Below, piece after piece: positions 1 through 8,595 of a stretch of DNA of 64,000 bases. Both the position numbers and the translations under genes were made by a program. Source of the DNA: Paenibacillus rigui (GTDB lineage Bacteria; Bacillota; Bacilli; Paenibacillales; NBRC-103111); contig NZ_NMQW01000050.1 of NCBI RefSeq assembly GCF_002234615.1, forward strand, positions 16,793 through 80,792. Reading direction: 5' to 3'. The notes under the pieces were generated by a model. The model was not told where the DNA came from and did no database searches. It saw only the letters and a program-made list of their open reading frames with translations. How positions within the stretch are numbered: the first letter of the stretch is position 1; every line of letters begins with the position of its first letter.

Positions 1-1894
1 AGATATAGCGCTGCCCGTCATTGCCCACGCGCACGGTCATTTCCACCCCTGCCGGAGCCGCGAGCGGTGCCGCAAGATTCAGCTCGTCGAGAATGCCGCC
101 GACCAGCTTGGACGTAAAGGCAGCCTCGCCTTGTGTGCCTACATAGTACGCTTTACCTGAACCGAACGCATGTACGGTAACCGCAGGGGAGCCTGCAAAG
201 AAATCCTGCGTGAACCGGGCCAGCGGCTGAGCGCCTTCAAGTCGAATAATGTCGGACCACAGGCTGCAGCTGTACTCTCCGTCCGTCCCCGCGCCCAAGC
301 CTTCGACTTGGATGGCATTGGTCTGTCCAGGCAGCATCGGATCAAACTCCTCGACGCAAAGACCCAGCACTTTGCGCAGCGGTGCGGGATAGCCTCCGGT
401 ATGAATGCGGTCATTCTCATCGACAATGCCGCTGAAGAACGTCGTCAGCAGCGTGCCTCCGCCTTGTACATAGCTTTCGAGATTGTCGGCTACGCCCGGA
501 GCCACCATATACATCGTTGGAGCCAGCACGAGCTTGTACTTGCCCAGATCGGCGTCCGGCTGCACGAAATCGACCCCGATGTTACGCTCGAAGAGGACGC
601 TGTAGTACTGTTTGATTTGGTCCAAATAGAGCACGTCGCGGCTTGGCTTGGAGTCCAGCTCCAAAGCCCACCAGGTAGGCCAATCGAAGACGATGGCCAC
701 AGGTGCCTCTACCCGCGCGTCTACGATCCCATCGAGCTGCTTCAGCTCGTTGCCCAGCTGCACCACCTCACGGTAGACACGCGTATTCTCGTCGCCGGTC
801 TGGTTCACCATGGCGCCGTGGTACTTCTCCGCACCGGCCCACGATTGGCGCCATTGGAAGAACATGACGCCGTCTCCGCCGTGTGCGACGGTCTGGTAGC
901 TCCACAAGCGCATCACGCCCGGACGCTTCAGCGGATTTTGCTGACGCCAGTTCACCTGGCTTGTGACCTGCTCCATCAGGATGAACGGCTCGCCGCCCTT
1001 CAGACTGCGCATCAGGTCATGCTGCATCGCCGCAAAGACCGGGATGCCTGCTGTAGGCTCCGGATAGCTGTCCCATGTGATGACATCCATATGCTTCGCC
1101 CATTCGAATTGGTCTAACGGTTTGTGCGCTCCCATCAAATTCGTCATAATAGGAAGATGCGGTGTGATTTCCTTCAAAATCCGCTGCTCGCCCAAGTAAG
1201 CGTCAAGCAGGCTGTCGGACATAAACCGCTTATAGTCCAGCTGCTGCCCCGGATTCGGATAAGTTGGCGTTTTCCGCGGGAGAACGATTTCCTCCCAATC
1301 GTAATATTTTTGGCTCCAGAAGTTCGTGCCCCAACGCGCATTCAGCTCGTCCAGCGTGCTGTAGCGGCGCTGCAGCCACAGACGGAACTCGCTTGCACAT
1401 ACGTCGCAATAGCATTCGGAGATGTGGCAGGCATATTCATTATTAATATGCCACATCGCTAAAGCCGGATGATCCTTATACCGCTCAGCCAGCTTGCGCA
1501 CCAACCGCTGCCCGTACAGGCGGAAAGCTTTGCTGTTAGGGCAGTAATGCTGCCTCGAGCCTTGCGAGTAGCGCGCCCCGTTCTCGTCAACCGGCAGCGA
1601 CTCCGGGTGCAATCGGGCTAGCCAGGCAGGCGGGGAAGCGGTTGCCGTAGCCAGGTCAGCCATAATGCCGTTCTCGGCCATTAAATCCATCAAGCGGTCC
1701 ATCCATGCGAAATCATACGTATCCGGACCCGGCTGAAGCACCGCCCAGCTGAAAATCCCAATACTTACAATATTCACGCCTGCTTTCTTCATCAAGCGCA
1801 TATCTTCAAGCCATACCTCTTCCGGCCATTGCTCCGGATTATAGTCACCGCCATAAAACATGTGCGGAAGCTTCACATTTTTGGAAATCGACAT
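1..1894 (-). CDS. Beta-galactosidase, glycoside hydrolase family 42 (C-terminus beyond window)
   Basis: The reverse strand reads open from an ATG at 1894 to the window edge, giving about 631 residues; GH42 enzymes are usually about 650-690, so only the end is missing. It begins MSISKNVKLPHMFYGGDYNP, the usual GH42 start. The predicted acid/base is E153 in N-E-Y-A-C-H and the nucleophile E308 in L-M-E-Q-V. The family hydrolyses terminal beta-galactosides, usually inside the cell, and no signal peptide is seen. GGAGGAGG lies nine bases ahead of the chosen ATG; the in-frame ATG at 1903 directly abuts that site and is unlikely. An AraC regulator is transcribed divergently next door, and a Leloir operon lies further along, so galactoside use is the likely role (inference). 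Confidence 0.95.
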   Translation of the reverse strand, partial: MSISKNVKLPHMFYGGDYNPEQWPEEVWLEDMRLMKKAGVNIVSIGIFSWAVLQPGPDTYDFAWMDRLMDLMAENGIMADLATATASPPAWLARLHPESLPVDENGARYSQGSRQHYCPNSKAFRLYGQRLVRKLAERYKDHPALAMWHINNEYACHISECYCDVCASEFRLWLQRRYSTLDELNARWGTNFWSQKYYDWEEIVLPRKTPTYPNPGQQLDYKRFMSDSLLDAYLGEQRILKEITPHLPIMTNLMGAHKPLDQFEWAKHMDVITWDSYPEPTAGIPVFAAMQHDLMRSLKGGEPFILMEQVTSQVNWRQQNPLKRPGVMRLWSYQTVAHGGDGVMFFQWRQSWAGAEKYHGAMVNQTGDENTRVYREVVQLGNELKQLDGIVDARVEAPVAIVFDWPTWWALELDSKPSRDVLYLDQIKQYYSVLFERNIGVDFVQPDADLGKYKLVLAPTMYMVAPGVADNLESYVQGGGTLLTTFFSGIVDENDRIHTGGYPAPLRKVLGLCVEEFDPMLPGQTNAIQVEGLGAGTDGEYSCSLWSDIIRLEGAQPLARFTQDFFAGSPAVTVHAFGSGKAYYVGTQGEAAFTSKLVGGILDELNLAAPLAAPAGVEMTVRVGNDGQRYI

Positions 1895-1932
1895 TGCTTG
1901 CATCCTCCTCCATAAAATCAGATCATATGAGT

Positions 1933-1983
1933 ATGATACGACTTTCATTTGACGTTTATCAATCAGAGTATTTTCTTTATAAT
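1933..1983. promoter_or_regulatory. Overlapping divergent promoters between beta-galactosidase and araC-type genes
   Basis: On the forward strand TTATCA (1956-1961), a 16-base spacer and TATAAT (1978-1983) form a sigma-A type promoter for the AraC gene. On the reverse strand TTGATA (1962-1957), an 18-base spacer and TATCAT (1938-1933) would drive the beta-galactosidase. The two -35 boxes use the same bases, so the two polymerases would compete. Assignment is by eye from consensus only. Confidence 0.45.
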
Positions 1984-2032
1984 AGGTTTATATTCATATT
2001 TAATAGCTGCCCGTCAAAGGAAGGATACCGTC

Positions 2033-2863
2033 ATGGATTCGAATATTTTTGGTGTGATCACCGAGATGGACCTGAAGTTCCCTTTATATATAACCAGCGC
2101 GGGCTGTTGGCACAATCAGGAGCCTATGGTCCGCGAAGCCGGGTTTCCCGACTATCAATGGATTCAAACGCTAAGCGGGGCCGGACAGCTCACCGTAGGC
2201 GGCAAAACGGTTATCGTTCAGGAGGGGCAAGGCATGCTGCTGTTCCCGGACGAGAGGCATGAATATGCTCCGGTTCGCGAGCCGTGGACTGTCCAATGGG
2301 TCACATTCAACGGCGAGCATATGGGCGACATGCTGTCTTCCCTTCACTTCGATACTTCAACGGTACTGTACGTCACCAATCCCGATATGATTTTAACGAA
2401 AATGCAGTCCATTCTGTCCGCTCTTCAAACGGAAGATCCACTGCGCGGCGTGGAATGCTCCGCACTCGGCTACCAGCTGCTGCTTGAGCTGTTCCTCTAC
2501 GCATCCCGCTCCGAGGTACGATCCAAGCGGCAGCATGTGGAGCAGCTCGCCCCTATATTCACCTACATCGAGGAGCATTATGGCGAGCCGATCAGCCTGA
2601 AGCAGCTGGCCGACCAGCTGCAAGTGTCGCCGCAGCACACCTGCCTGCTGTTTCAGCAAACGCTGGGACTGCGTCCGTTCGCTTATTTGACCAAATTCCG
2701 GCTGCGCAAGGCCAAAGAGCTGCTGCTGCTGCATATGGATATGGAGGTGCGGGATGTCGCGCGCTTGGTCGGCTATGAGGACAGCAGCTACTTCATCAAG
2801 CTGTTCAAAAAACAAGAGGGGCTGACCCCCAGCAGCTTCCGCAAAGCCCATCGGCTGTTGTAG
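2033..2863 (+). CDS. AraC family transcriptional regulator
   Basis: This 276-residue protein has an N-terminal cupin-like sensor region (residues about 15-130, including a short P-D-E-R-H-E-Y segment typical of AraC sugar sensors). It ends in a double helix-turn-helix DNA-binding domain (about 175-275) with the AraC signature around D-V-A-R-L-V-G-Y and F-K-K-Q-E-G-L-T-P. The start is placed at the ATG preceded by AAGGAAGGA; a longer frame upstream lacks a binding site. It is divergent from the beta-galactosidase across a 138-base gap, the classical arrangement for a local sugar-responsive activator. The ligand is inferred to be a galactoside, not shown. Confidence 0.9.
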   Translation: MDSNIFGVITEMDLKFPLYITSAGCWHNQEPMVREAGFPDYQWIQTLSGAGQLTVGGKTVIVQEGQGMLLFPDERHEYAPVREPWTVQWVTFNGEHMGDMLSSLHFDTSTVLYVTNPDMILTKMQSILSALQTEDPLRGVECSALGYQLLLELFLYASRSEVRSKRQHVEQLAPIFTYIEEHYGEPISLKQLADQLQVSPQHTCLLFQQTLGLRPFAYLTKFRLRKAKELLLLHMDMEVRDVARLVGYEDSSYFIKLFKKQEGLTPSSFRKAHRLL

Positions 2864-2895
2864 CAAGAGAATAGAACGAAAGCAGGTGAATGCTT

Positions 2896-3759
2896 ATGGA
2901 GCCAAGGATCAGCCGACGGTCCTTCTTGAAAAAAGGAGTCTGCACGCTCGCCGGATTTCTCCTGTCCCCCATCGCAGGCTATACCTATGCCCGTTATGCC
3001 GAGCCCGGCTGGCTCGCGACAAAGAAAGTGACATTGCAGCTGCAGCGGCTGCCTGCGGCTTTCGACGGCATGCGGATCGTACAGTTCAGTGACGTGCATC
3101 TGGGCTTTCACTATACGGTAGAACAGCTGGGTAAGCTGGCCGATCATATTCAATCGTTGAACCCGGATTTGATCTGCTTTACGGGGGATCTTTTTGATTC
3201 GACAACCGGGCAGGACGGTCCGCTGACATCGCAGGTGCTATCTAGATTAAGCGCTCCTCTGGGTAAAGCGGCCGTGCTGGGAAACCATGACTACTACAGC
3301 AAGGAGCCGAAAAAAATTATTCGCATCTTAACCGACGGCGGCTTCAATGTGCTCATGAACCAAGCGATTCCCTTGAAGCGCGGGGCAGACCGCATCTGGC
3401 TGTGCGGTGTGGATGATATGTGGGACGGAAAGCCGGATCTGCCTTCCGCCTTGAGCCGAACTGCGGCAAAGGACGAATGTGTCGTCCTGCTGTCCCACTG
3501 CCCTGATTTTGCAGACATCACCGTGCAGCATCCCGTCGATCTCCAGCTCTCGGGCCATAGCCATGGCGGCCAGGTCCGCCTGCCCTTCTACGGCCATATC
3601 ATCACCCCGGAGTATGGCAAAAAATATGTCGATGGCCTGTATACGCTAGGCGGCGGCAAGCTTCAGGTGTATACGAACCGCGGAATCGGCGTATCCGTCT
3701 ACCCGATCCGTTTCTGGTGCCGGCCGGAGCTGACCGTATTTACGCTGCGCAGAGCGTAG
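2896..3759 (+). CDS. Metallophosphoesterase with twin-arginine signal
   Basis: A calcineurin-like phosphoesterase of the YkuE/YaeI type, 287 residues. Metal-ligand motifs appear in order: D-V-H in Q-F-S-D-V-H, G-D-L-F-D, G-N-H-D, the H of L-S-H-C-P-D, and G-H-S-H. The N-terminus S-R-R-S-F-L-K-K-G followed by a hydrophobic stretch looks like a Tat signal, so the folded protein is probably exported. YkuE of Bacillus subtilis is a known Tat substrate of this family. AGGTG lies seven bases before the ATG at 2896; the ATG at 2890 overlaps that site. It follows the AraC gene by 32 bases and may be co-transcribed, but no shared role is evident. The true substrate is unknown. Confidence 0.9.
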   Translation: MEPRISRRSFLKKGVCTLAGFLLSPIAGYTYARYAEPGWLATKKVTLQLQRLPAAFDGMRIVQFSDVHLGFHYTVEQLGKLADHIQSLNPDLICFTGDLFDSTTGQDGPLTSQVLSRLSAPLGKAAVLGNHDYYSKEPKKIIRILTDGGFNVLMNQAIPLKRGADRIWLCGVDDMWDGKPDLPSALSRTAAKDECVVLLSHCPDFADITVQHPVDLQLSGHSHGGQVRLPFYGHIITPEYGKKYVDGLYTLGGGKLQVYTNRGIGVSVYPIRFWCRPELTVFTLRRA

Positions 3760-3810
3760 CCACAGACATTTTTATCAGAAAATTGCTGCTGCGAAATCAA
3801 TATTTTGCAG

Positions 3811-3856
3811 AAAAAAGAGCCGGCACCCCGCAAAAGGGTCCGGCCGCTTTTCTTTA
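3811..3856. terminator. Bidirectional intrinsic terminator
   Basis: A GC-rich hairpin (GAGCCGG-CACCC, loop CGCAAAA, GGGTCCGGC) is flanked by A6 on the left and CTTTTCTTT on the right. It sits between two convergent genes and can serve both. Confidence 0.75.
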
Positions 3857-5440
3857 GTCTTTTGTAATATAAAGCTCGGAGGCCCGTTTGCTGCTCCAAT
3901 GAACTTCGCCGCCTAATTGCTCCACCAGGAAGCGTGCCGGCACAAAATAAGCTCCTCCCAGGAATTGTACGGGACTGCCCATTTCGACCTCTTGGCCGTC
4001 TACGACAGCAATCGAGCTTTCATTAGTAAAGCGAATTTCCTTCTTGCCTGTTTTGACAACTACGGTATGAGTATCATTGTCCCATTCGACCTTATAACCG
4101 AGCTGCTCGGTAATTTTGCGTACTTGTCCGTAAGCTACACCCTCGGAAATATATCCGGTGTTAGACAAATATCCGCCTTCTTGAACCCGGGAACCCATTT
4201 TTTGCAGGGTGGAGGGGTCCATTAACCAAATACTGAACTGCTTCCGCGTCAGCTTCAATTCGTCGCGAAGAAAATGATCAAGCGCCGAAGAAGGCTCTAC
4301 CTGATCCATCAGCGCCTCTGAGGTTTTCAGGGAGCTCAGATCTACGGCATCCTGCCCGGCTACTACGTTCGGCTGTACGCCTCCATTGACATTCCAGCGC
4401 TCCATAGCGAACCGCACGCTGCCGCTGGTAACCCCTTTGCGCAAGCTGTGCTCACCTTTCAATTGAATGGCCAGATTGGCTTGTCTGACAATCTGCTGTT
4501 CATCCGCTAACAGGTCCAGATGCACACGCGTATCTTTCATTGCTTCGGTATCCAGCTCATCATCCAAGCCCCAAACCGACAAATACGAGAGCGCGAATTT
4601 CTCCAAACCGTAAATGCCTTCGACGGACAGCTCCTTATCCCCGAGCCACTCCTGATAAGCACCATCACCAAGCTCCAAATCCTTCAGGTAGCCGTAAATG
4701 CCATCCGCTAATTCCCTCAGCCCTTTATCGTCGAAGGTCATCGAACGGGCATACTTTCGCATGAGCCCAGGCAATTGGTCTCCCGTCACATCAATAGCAG
4801 CCTGCGTCCCTGTAACCTGTGCCCCATGAACCGTTACCTCTTTATTCGCTTCCACCTTCAGACTATCCGCGTTCGGAAGGTTTCTCACCAGCAAGCCAAG
4901 GCTCTTCTTGGCAAGCTCGCGCTCCTTCTCGCCGTTCTCCGTTGACGCGGACATCGTCCCGGCCATCCAATATACATTTTGAAATAAGTACGGCAGTTTA
5001 TTCGTGAAGGCCGAGTTCTTCACCTGAATCGGATGCTTCGCTCCCTCCACTTGAACGAGCGTCCGCTCACCGTCTATGGAAAAAGCGAACGGAATGCTCC
5101 ACTGCGCTTTCGCCAATGTGCCTTTCCCCGATACTTGGCCCACAAGGGTATTCACTTTCAGTTCACTCAGCTTCAGCTGAAGTCCATTCAGCATCCGGTA
5201 CTCCTCTAACCTGTTGCGTTGGTAATCCGTATAGGAATCAAGACCGTCTGAATCTTCGGTTACCACTGCTTCTTCTACATCAAAATCAAATGCAAGGGAT
5301 ACCGAACCCTCATAAGAAGTAACCCCCGCCTCCTTCTCAAACAGCTTTAACGGGTCAAACCCGTTCACCGGCTGACAGCCGGCCAATACTAGAAATACAA
5401 GACATAGGACCATCAGTCCTTTCTTGTTCCAAAACGACAT
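3854..5440 (-). CDS. Lipoprotein with C-terminal copper-amine-oxidase-N-like domain
   Basis: This 528-residue protein has a lipoprotein signal, with a hydrophobic helix ending in the lipobox L-A-G-C and the lipidated Cys at 22. It should therefore be anchored on the outer face of the membrane. Residues about 40-400 are a large region without a recognised family. The last 90 residues match the repeat-type domain called copper amine oxidase N-terminal, with V-D-G-Q-E-V and F-V-P-A-R-F-L-V-E-Q-L-G-G. That domain is very common in Paenibacillus surface proteins and there does not imply amine oxidase activity. The gene is monocistronic by its flanks. Cell-envelope function is inferred; the precise role is unknown. 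Confidence 0.85.
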   Translation of the reverse strand: MSFWNKKGLMVLCLVFLVLAGCQPVNGFDPLKLFEKEAGVTSYEGSVSLAFDFDVEEAVVTEDSDGLDSYTDYQRNRLEEYRMLNGLQLKLSELKVNTLVGQVSGKGTLAKAQWSIPFAFSIDGERTLVQVEGAKHPIQVKNSAFTNKLPYLFQNVYWMAGTMSASTENGEKERELAKKSLGLLVRNLPNADSLKVEANKEVTVHGAQVTGTQAAIDVTGDQLPGLMRKYARSMTFDDKGLRELADGIYGYLKDLELGDGAYQEWLGDKELSVEGIYGLEKFALSYLSVWGLDDELDTEAMKDTRVHLDLLADEQQIVRQANLAIQLKGEHSLRKGVTSGSVRFAMERWNVNGGVQPNVVAGQDAVDLSSLKTSEALMDQVEPSSALDHFLRDELKLTRKQFSIWLMDPSTLQKMGSRVQEGGYLSNTGYISEGVAYGQVRKITEQLGYKVEWDNDTHTVVVKTGKKEIRFTNESSIAVVDGQEVEMGSPVQFLGGAYFVPARFLVEQLGGEVHWSSKRASELYITKD

Positions 5441-5601
5441 TTTCTTCCATCCCCTTCTATTTTGTAATCCTACCTACTATAAATGGGAAATATATGAAAT
5501 GGCAAGTAGTTTACGAGATTTGCAGGGGCCAGAGGCAGGATTTCGCCGTCCTTCAAGAAGCCATGCGCTCGGAAGCTTATATAAATTCGAGTGTGGTCAA
5601 A

Positions 5602-5642
5602 AAAAAGCCTCTACAGCTCGCGTAGAGCAGTAAAGGCTTGTG
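5602..5642 (-). terminator. Intrinsic terminator of the yhfC-type gene
   Basis: Read on the reverse strand, AAGCCTTT...GAGGCTT encloses a second stem CTCTAC/GTAGAG and is followed by a run of eight T. It lies just downstream of the stop at 5670. Confidence 0.75.
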
Positions 5643-5669
5643 GATGGATGGACGCGTCCTGCGTCTCGG

Positions 5670-6461
5670 TCAAACCGGTCGCTTTAACGCCTGCCGCTTC
5701 GCATTCCTTATAAAAAGAACGCTGCCGATCCCCACGAGCAGCAGGAGGATTTCAACTGTAGCCAGCGACAGCATCTGCTTCTGGTACAACGCAGGGAAGA
5801 AGTCAATGAGAGCATGCGCCGCAATCGCGTAGCCTACGTACCTGAAGCGCGACTCCCGCACGCCTTGAAGCACAAGAAGGGACAAGGCGACGTGCAGCAG
5901 CATAGCGGGAATACGCTCGAAGCCGGCCAGCAGGAAGCTGGCCAGCGTTGCGCCTGTCAGCTGCCCGACAAGCGCATCGGCGGCTTCGGCAGGCAGCTTG
6001 CCGCCGATCGCCTGCTGCAGCGTGCCCGCGCTGTACATCAGCGCGAGCACCAGCATCTGGATGCCGCCGACTACCCCGATCAGCAGCGCTTCCAAGCCGC
6101 CGTGCCCGAGGCCGAAGGCGACGCCGTCACGGAAGCTCCAGCGCTGCTTCAGCCACCAGCGAAGGCCGACATAGCGGCCCAGCTCCTCGAAAATCCCCGC
6201 GGCCAAGGCCCCGTACATGGCGTACAGCCACGGGTTTTGCAGCCAAGCGGCCGTACTCGGGTTCAGCTGCAGCATAAACACATGCAGCAGCTTCTCCAGC
6301 ACCTGGGAAAACACCAGGAACACCACCGCGCCAATAAGCACCGGCTTGATGCCAATGTGCTCCCGTTTCCTTGCATAAACAAAAGCGACAACGAGCCAGA
6401 TCAATACGATGCCGATCTGGAGAACCATTCCGGTTAGCGTCAATGTAGATATCGTATGCAT
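5670..6461 (-). CDS. YhfC family membrane protein (putative intramembrane metalloprotease)
   Basis: A 263-residue polytopic protein with about seven hydrophobic segments. Within the membrane segments lie E-E-L-G-R-Y, G-H-G-G-L-E-A and H-A-L-I-D-F-F. These charged and histidine positions are the conserved pattern of the YhfC family, which is distantly related to CAAX/PrsW-type intramembrane proteases. Proteolysis is only predicted for the family. GAGGAG precedes the ATG by about 12 bases. The gene stands alone with its own terminator, between the lipoprotein and the polyamine genes. Confidence 0.85.
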   Translation of the reverse strand: MHTISTLTLTGMVLQIGIVLIWLVVAFVYARKREHIGIKPVLIGAVVFLVFSQVLEKLLHVFMLQLNPSTAAWLQNPWLYAMYGALAAGIFEELGRYVGLRWWLKQRWSFRDGVAFGLGHGGLEALLIGVVGGIQMLVLALMYSAGTLQQAIGGKLPAEAADALVGQLTGATLASFLLAGFERIPAMLLHVALSLLVLQGVRESRFRYVGYAIAAHALIDFFPALYQKQMLSLATVEILLLLVGIGSVLFIRNAKRQALKRPV

Positions 6462-6491
6462 AGTTGATCTTTTCTCCTCTCCTCTTTGCAG

Positions 6492-6537
6492 AAAAAAAGC
6501 AGCTCCTGTCGCCCGTTAGAGTGAGGAACTGCTTTCC
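6492..6537 (-). terminator. Intrinsic terminator of the speE-speB operon
   Basis: On the reverse strand a stem GGAAAGCAG...CTGCTTT with an internal TCCT/AGGA pairing runs into seven T. It lies 40 bases after the speB stop. Confidence 0.75.
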
Positions 6538-6576
6538 ATATTTCTATATGCGTGACCTTCTACGCCATATGACCTT

Positions 6577-7446
6577 CTATTTAACCAATCCAAGCAAAAT
6601 TTCGCGGATAACCTTTGCCGCAACGATTTGCGTTTGCTCCGTAGGGTCGTAGGCAGGCGCTACTTCCACCAGATCGGCGCCGACGAGGTTCAGGTTCGCC
6701 GCCGCCATCGCGTGAATGGCACCCAGCAATTCCTTCGAAGTGATCCCGCCCGCTTCCGCCGTACCGGTACCCGGTGCGCAGGAAGGATCCAGCACGTCAA
6801 TGTCGATTGTCAAATAGATCGGACGGCCTGCCAGCTCAGGCAGTACTTTGCGCAAAGGCTCAAGGACCTCGAACGGATAAAAATTAATATTCTCGCGAGC
6901 ATAACGGAACTCCTCGCGGGAGCCGGAGCGGATCCCGAACTGGTACACGTTCTTGCCGCCGATCAATTCCGCTGCTTTGCGAAGCGGTGTGGAGTGGGAC
7001 AACGGCTCGCCCTCATACTGCTCACGCAAATCCGCATGAGCGTCGAAATGAACGATCGCCAAATCCGGATACTTCGCGTACACTTCGCGGAAGATCGGCC
7101 AGGACACCAGGTGCTCGCCGCCCAAACCGAGCGGGAACTTGCCGTCGTTCAGCAGGCCGCGCACATAGTCGCCGATAATGTCGAGGCTGCGTGCGGCATT
7201 GCCGAAGGGCAGCAGCAAATCGCCGGCATCAAAGTATTTGATTTCTTCGAGGCTTTTGTCCAGATACGGACTGTACTCTTCCAGACCGATAGAAACCTCG
7301 CGGATCCGGGTAGGACCGAATCGTGAGCCGGGACGGAAGCTGACGGTAAAGTCCATTGGCATACCGTAAATAACCGCGCGGGACGCTTCATAATCATCAG
7401 AGCTTAAAATAAACACGTTACCGGAGTAGGCTTGATCCAAACGCAT
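6577..7446 (-). CDS. speB: Agmatinase
   Basis: A 289-residue enzyme of the arginase/agmatinase fold that hydrolyses agmatine to putrescine and urea. The binuclear manganese ligands are visible: G-G-E-H, D-A-H-A-D and D-I-D-V-L-D-P, followed by the usual C-A-P-G-T-G-T-A-E-A-G-G. The N-terminus I-Y-G-M-P-M-D-F and R-P-G-S-R-F-G-P is typical of the Bacillus SpeB branch. The gene lies 21 bases downstream of speE on the same strand, so the two steps of spermidine synthesis are co-transcribed. AAGGAAGTG precedes the ATG. Confidence 0.95.
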   Translation of the reverse strand: MRLDQAYSGNVFILSSDDYEASRAVIYGMPMDFTVSFRPGSRFGPTRIREVSIGLEEYSPYLDKSLEEIKYFDAGDLLLPFGNAARSLDIIGDYVRGLLNDGKFPLGLGGEHLVSWPIFREVYAKYPDLAIVHFDAHADLREQYEGEPLSHSTPLRKAAELIGGKNVYQFGIRSGSREEFRYARENINFYPFEVLEPLRKVLPELAGRPIYLTIDIDVLDPSCAPGTGTAEAGGITSKELLGAIHAMAAANLNLVGADLVEVAPAYDPTEQTQIVAAKVIREILLGLVK

Positions 7447-7467
7447 GCGTACACTTCCTTCAATAGA

Positions 7468-8295
7468 TTACTTGCAAAGATCCTCAACGAATTTCGGCAG
7501 CGCGAAAGCCGCTTTATGCAAACGAGGGGTATAGTACTTCGTGTCGATGTCAGGAATTTTCGTTTCGTCCACTTGAAGCGGATCATATTTTTTACTTCCC
7601 ATCGTGAACGTCCACAAGCCGCTTGGGTACGTAGGAATATTCGCACAGTACACGCGAACGATCGGGAAAATTTCTTTGACGTCACGGTTGACGTTCTGGA
7701 TCAGCTCCGCTTTGAACCAAGGGTTATCGGTTTGGGCGACAAAGATGCCGTCTTCCTTCAACGATTCGTAGATGCCTTGGTAAAAGCCGCGGCTGAACAG
7801 CTCGACCGCAGGACCGACCGGCTCCGTGGAGTCTACCATGATCACGTCGTATGTATTTTTGTGGTCATGAATGTGCATGTAGCCGTCGTTTACTATAACC
7901 TCCACCCGAGGGTTGTCCAGCTCGCAAGCGATGGAAGGCAAAAACTTCTTCGAATATTCGATAACTTTGCCGTCGATGTCGACGAGCACCGCTTTTTCCA
8001 CGTCAGGGTGCTTCATAATTTCACGAATAACACCGCCGTCGCCGCCGCCGACTACCAGCACGTGCTTCGGATTCGGATGCGTGTACAGGGCAGGGTGCGC
8101 TACCATTTCATGATAAACGAACTCATCCTTCTCCGTGGTCATAACCATACCGTCCAGCACCAGCAGGCGGCCAAATTCTACTGTATCTACAATGGCGAGA
8201 TCTTGAAAATCGGTTTTCTCCGTTACAAGAGTCTCGCGAATTTTAGCTGTGATTCCATAGTTGTCCGTTTGTTTCTCTGTATACCATAATTCCAT
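7468..8295 (-). CDS. speE: Spermidine synthase
   Basis: A 275-residue aminopropyltransferase that joins the aminopropyl group of decarboxylated S-adenosylmethionine to putrescine. It starts M-E-L-W-Y-T-E and has [10 protein letters not shown] for nucleotide binding, V-D-I-D-G in the next strand, and the catalytic D-S-T-E-P-V-G-P loop. It is the first gene of a two-gene operon with speB, led by a good sigma-A promoter. A decarboxylase for S-adenosylmethionine is not in the window. Length and motifs fit the bacterial family throughout. Confidence 0.96.
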   Translation of the reverse strand: MELWYTEKQTDNYGITAKIRETLVTEKTDFQDLAIVDTVEFGRLLVLDGMVMTTEKDEFVYHEMVAHPALYTHPNPKHVLVVGGGDGGVIREIMKHPDVEKAVLVDIDGKVIEYSKKFLPSIACELDNPRVEVIVNDGYMHIHDHKNTYDVIMVDSTEPVGPAVELFSRGFYQGIYESLKEDGIFVAQTDNPWFKAELIQNVNRDVKEIFPIVRVYCANIPTYPSGLWTFTMGSKKYDPLQVDETKIPDIDTKYYTPRLHKAAFALPKFVEDLCK

Positions 8296-8385
8296 TACAG
8301 ATCACCCTTCTTTCTTCAAATATCCTTTACCAATTAAGGGACTCGGTGTTTGCACGAATGAACGGGCAGTTACGCGTCAAGTTGT

Positions 8386-8413
8386 ATTATAGTGTATCTA
8401 CCTGAAAATGCAA
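8386..8413 (-). promoter_or_regulatory. Sigma-A promoter of speE-speB
   Basis: Reverse strand: TTGCAT (8413-8408), a 16-base spacer, then a perfect TATAAT (8391-8386). The predicted start of transcription is about 80 bases before the speE ATG. Confidence 0.65.
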
Positions 8414-8595
8414 ATATAATGAGACGCGAAATGGCATTGTTCAAAAAAAATTAACGTGATTCGCCAAAACGATTGAATAGGCCCTTCTACATTTTTCCAT
8501 ACTGGAAAGTAAGAGGGCGCCCGCATCGGGTACCTGTAAGCATTCAGCAAACCAGCTGGGTAGAATGTATATTCCTGCGGAAAGGAGGAATGGCC

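Noticed and set aside
170..1117. A 315-codon forward frame over the left end
   Set aside because: It lies opposite the GH42 gene, whose reverse frame has the catalytic glutamates and family start.
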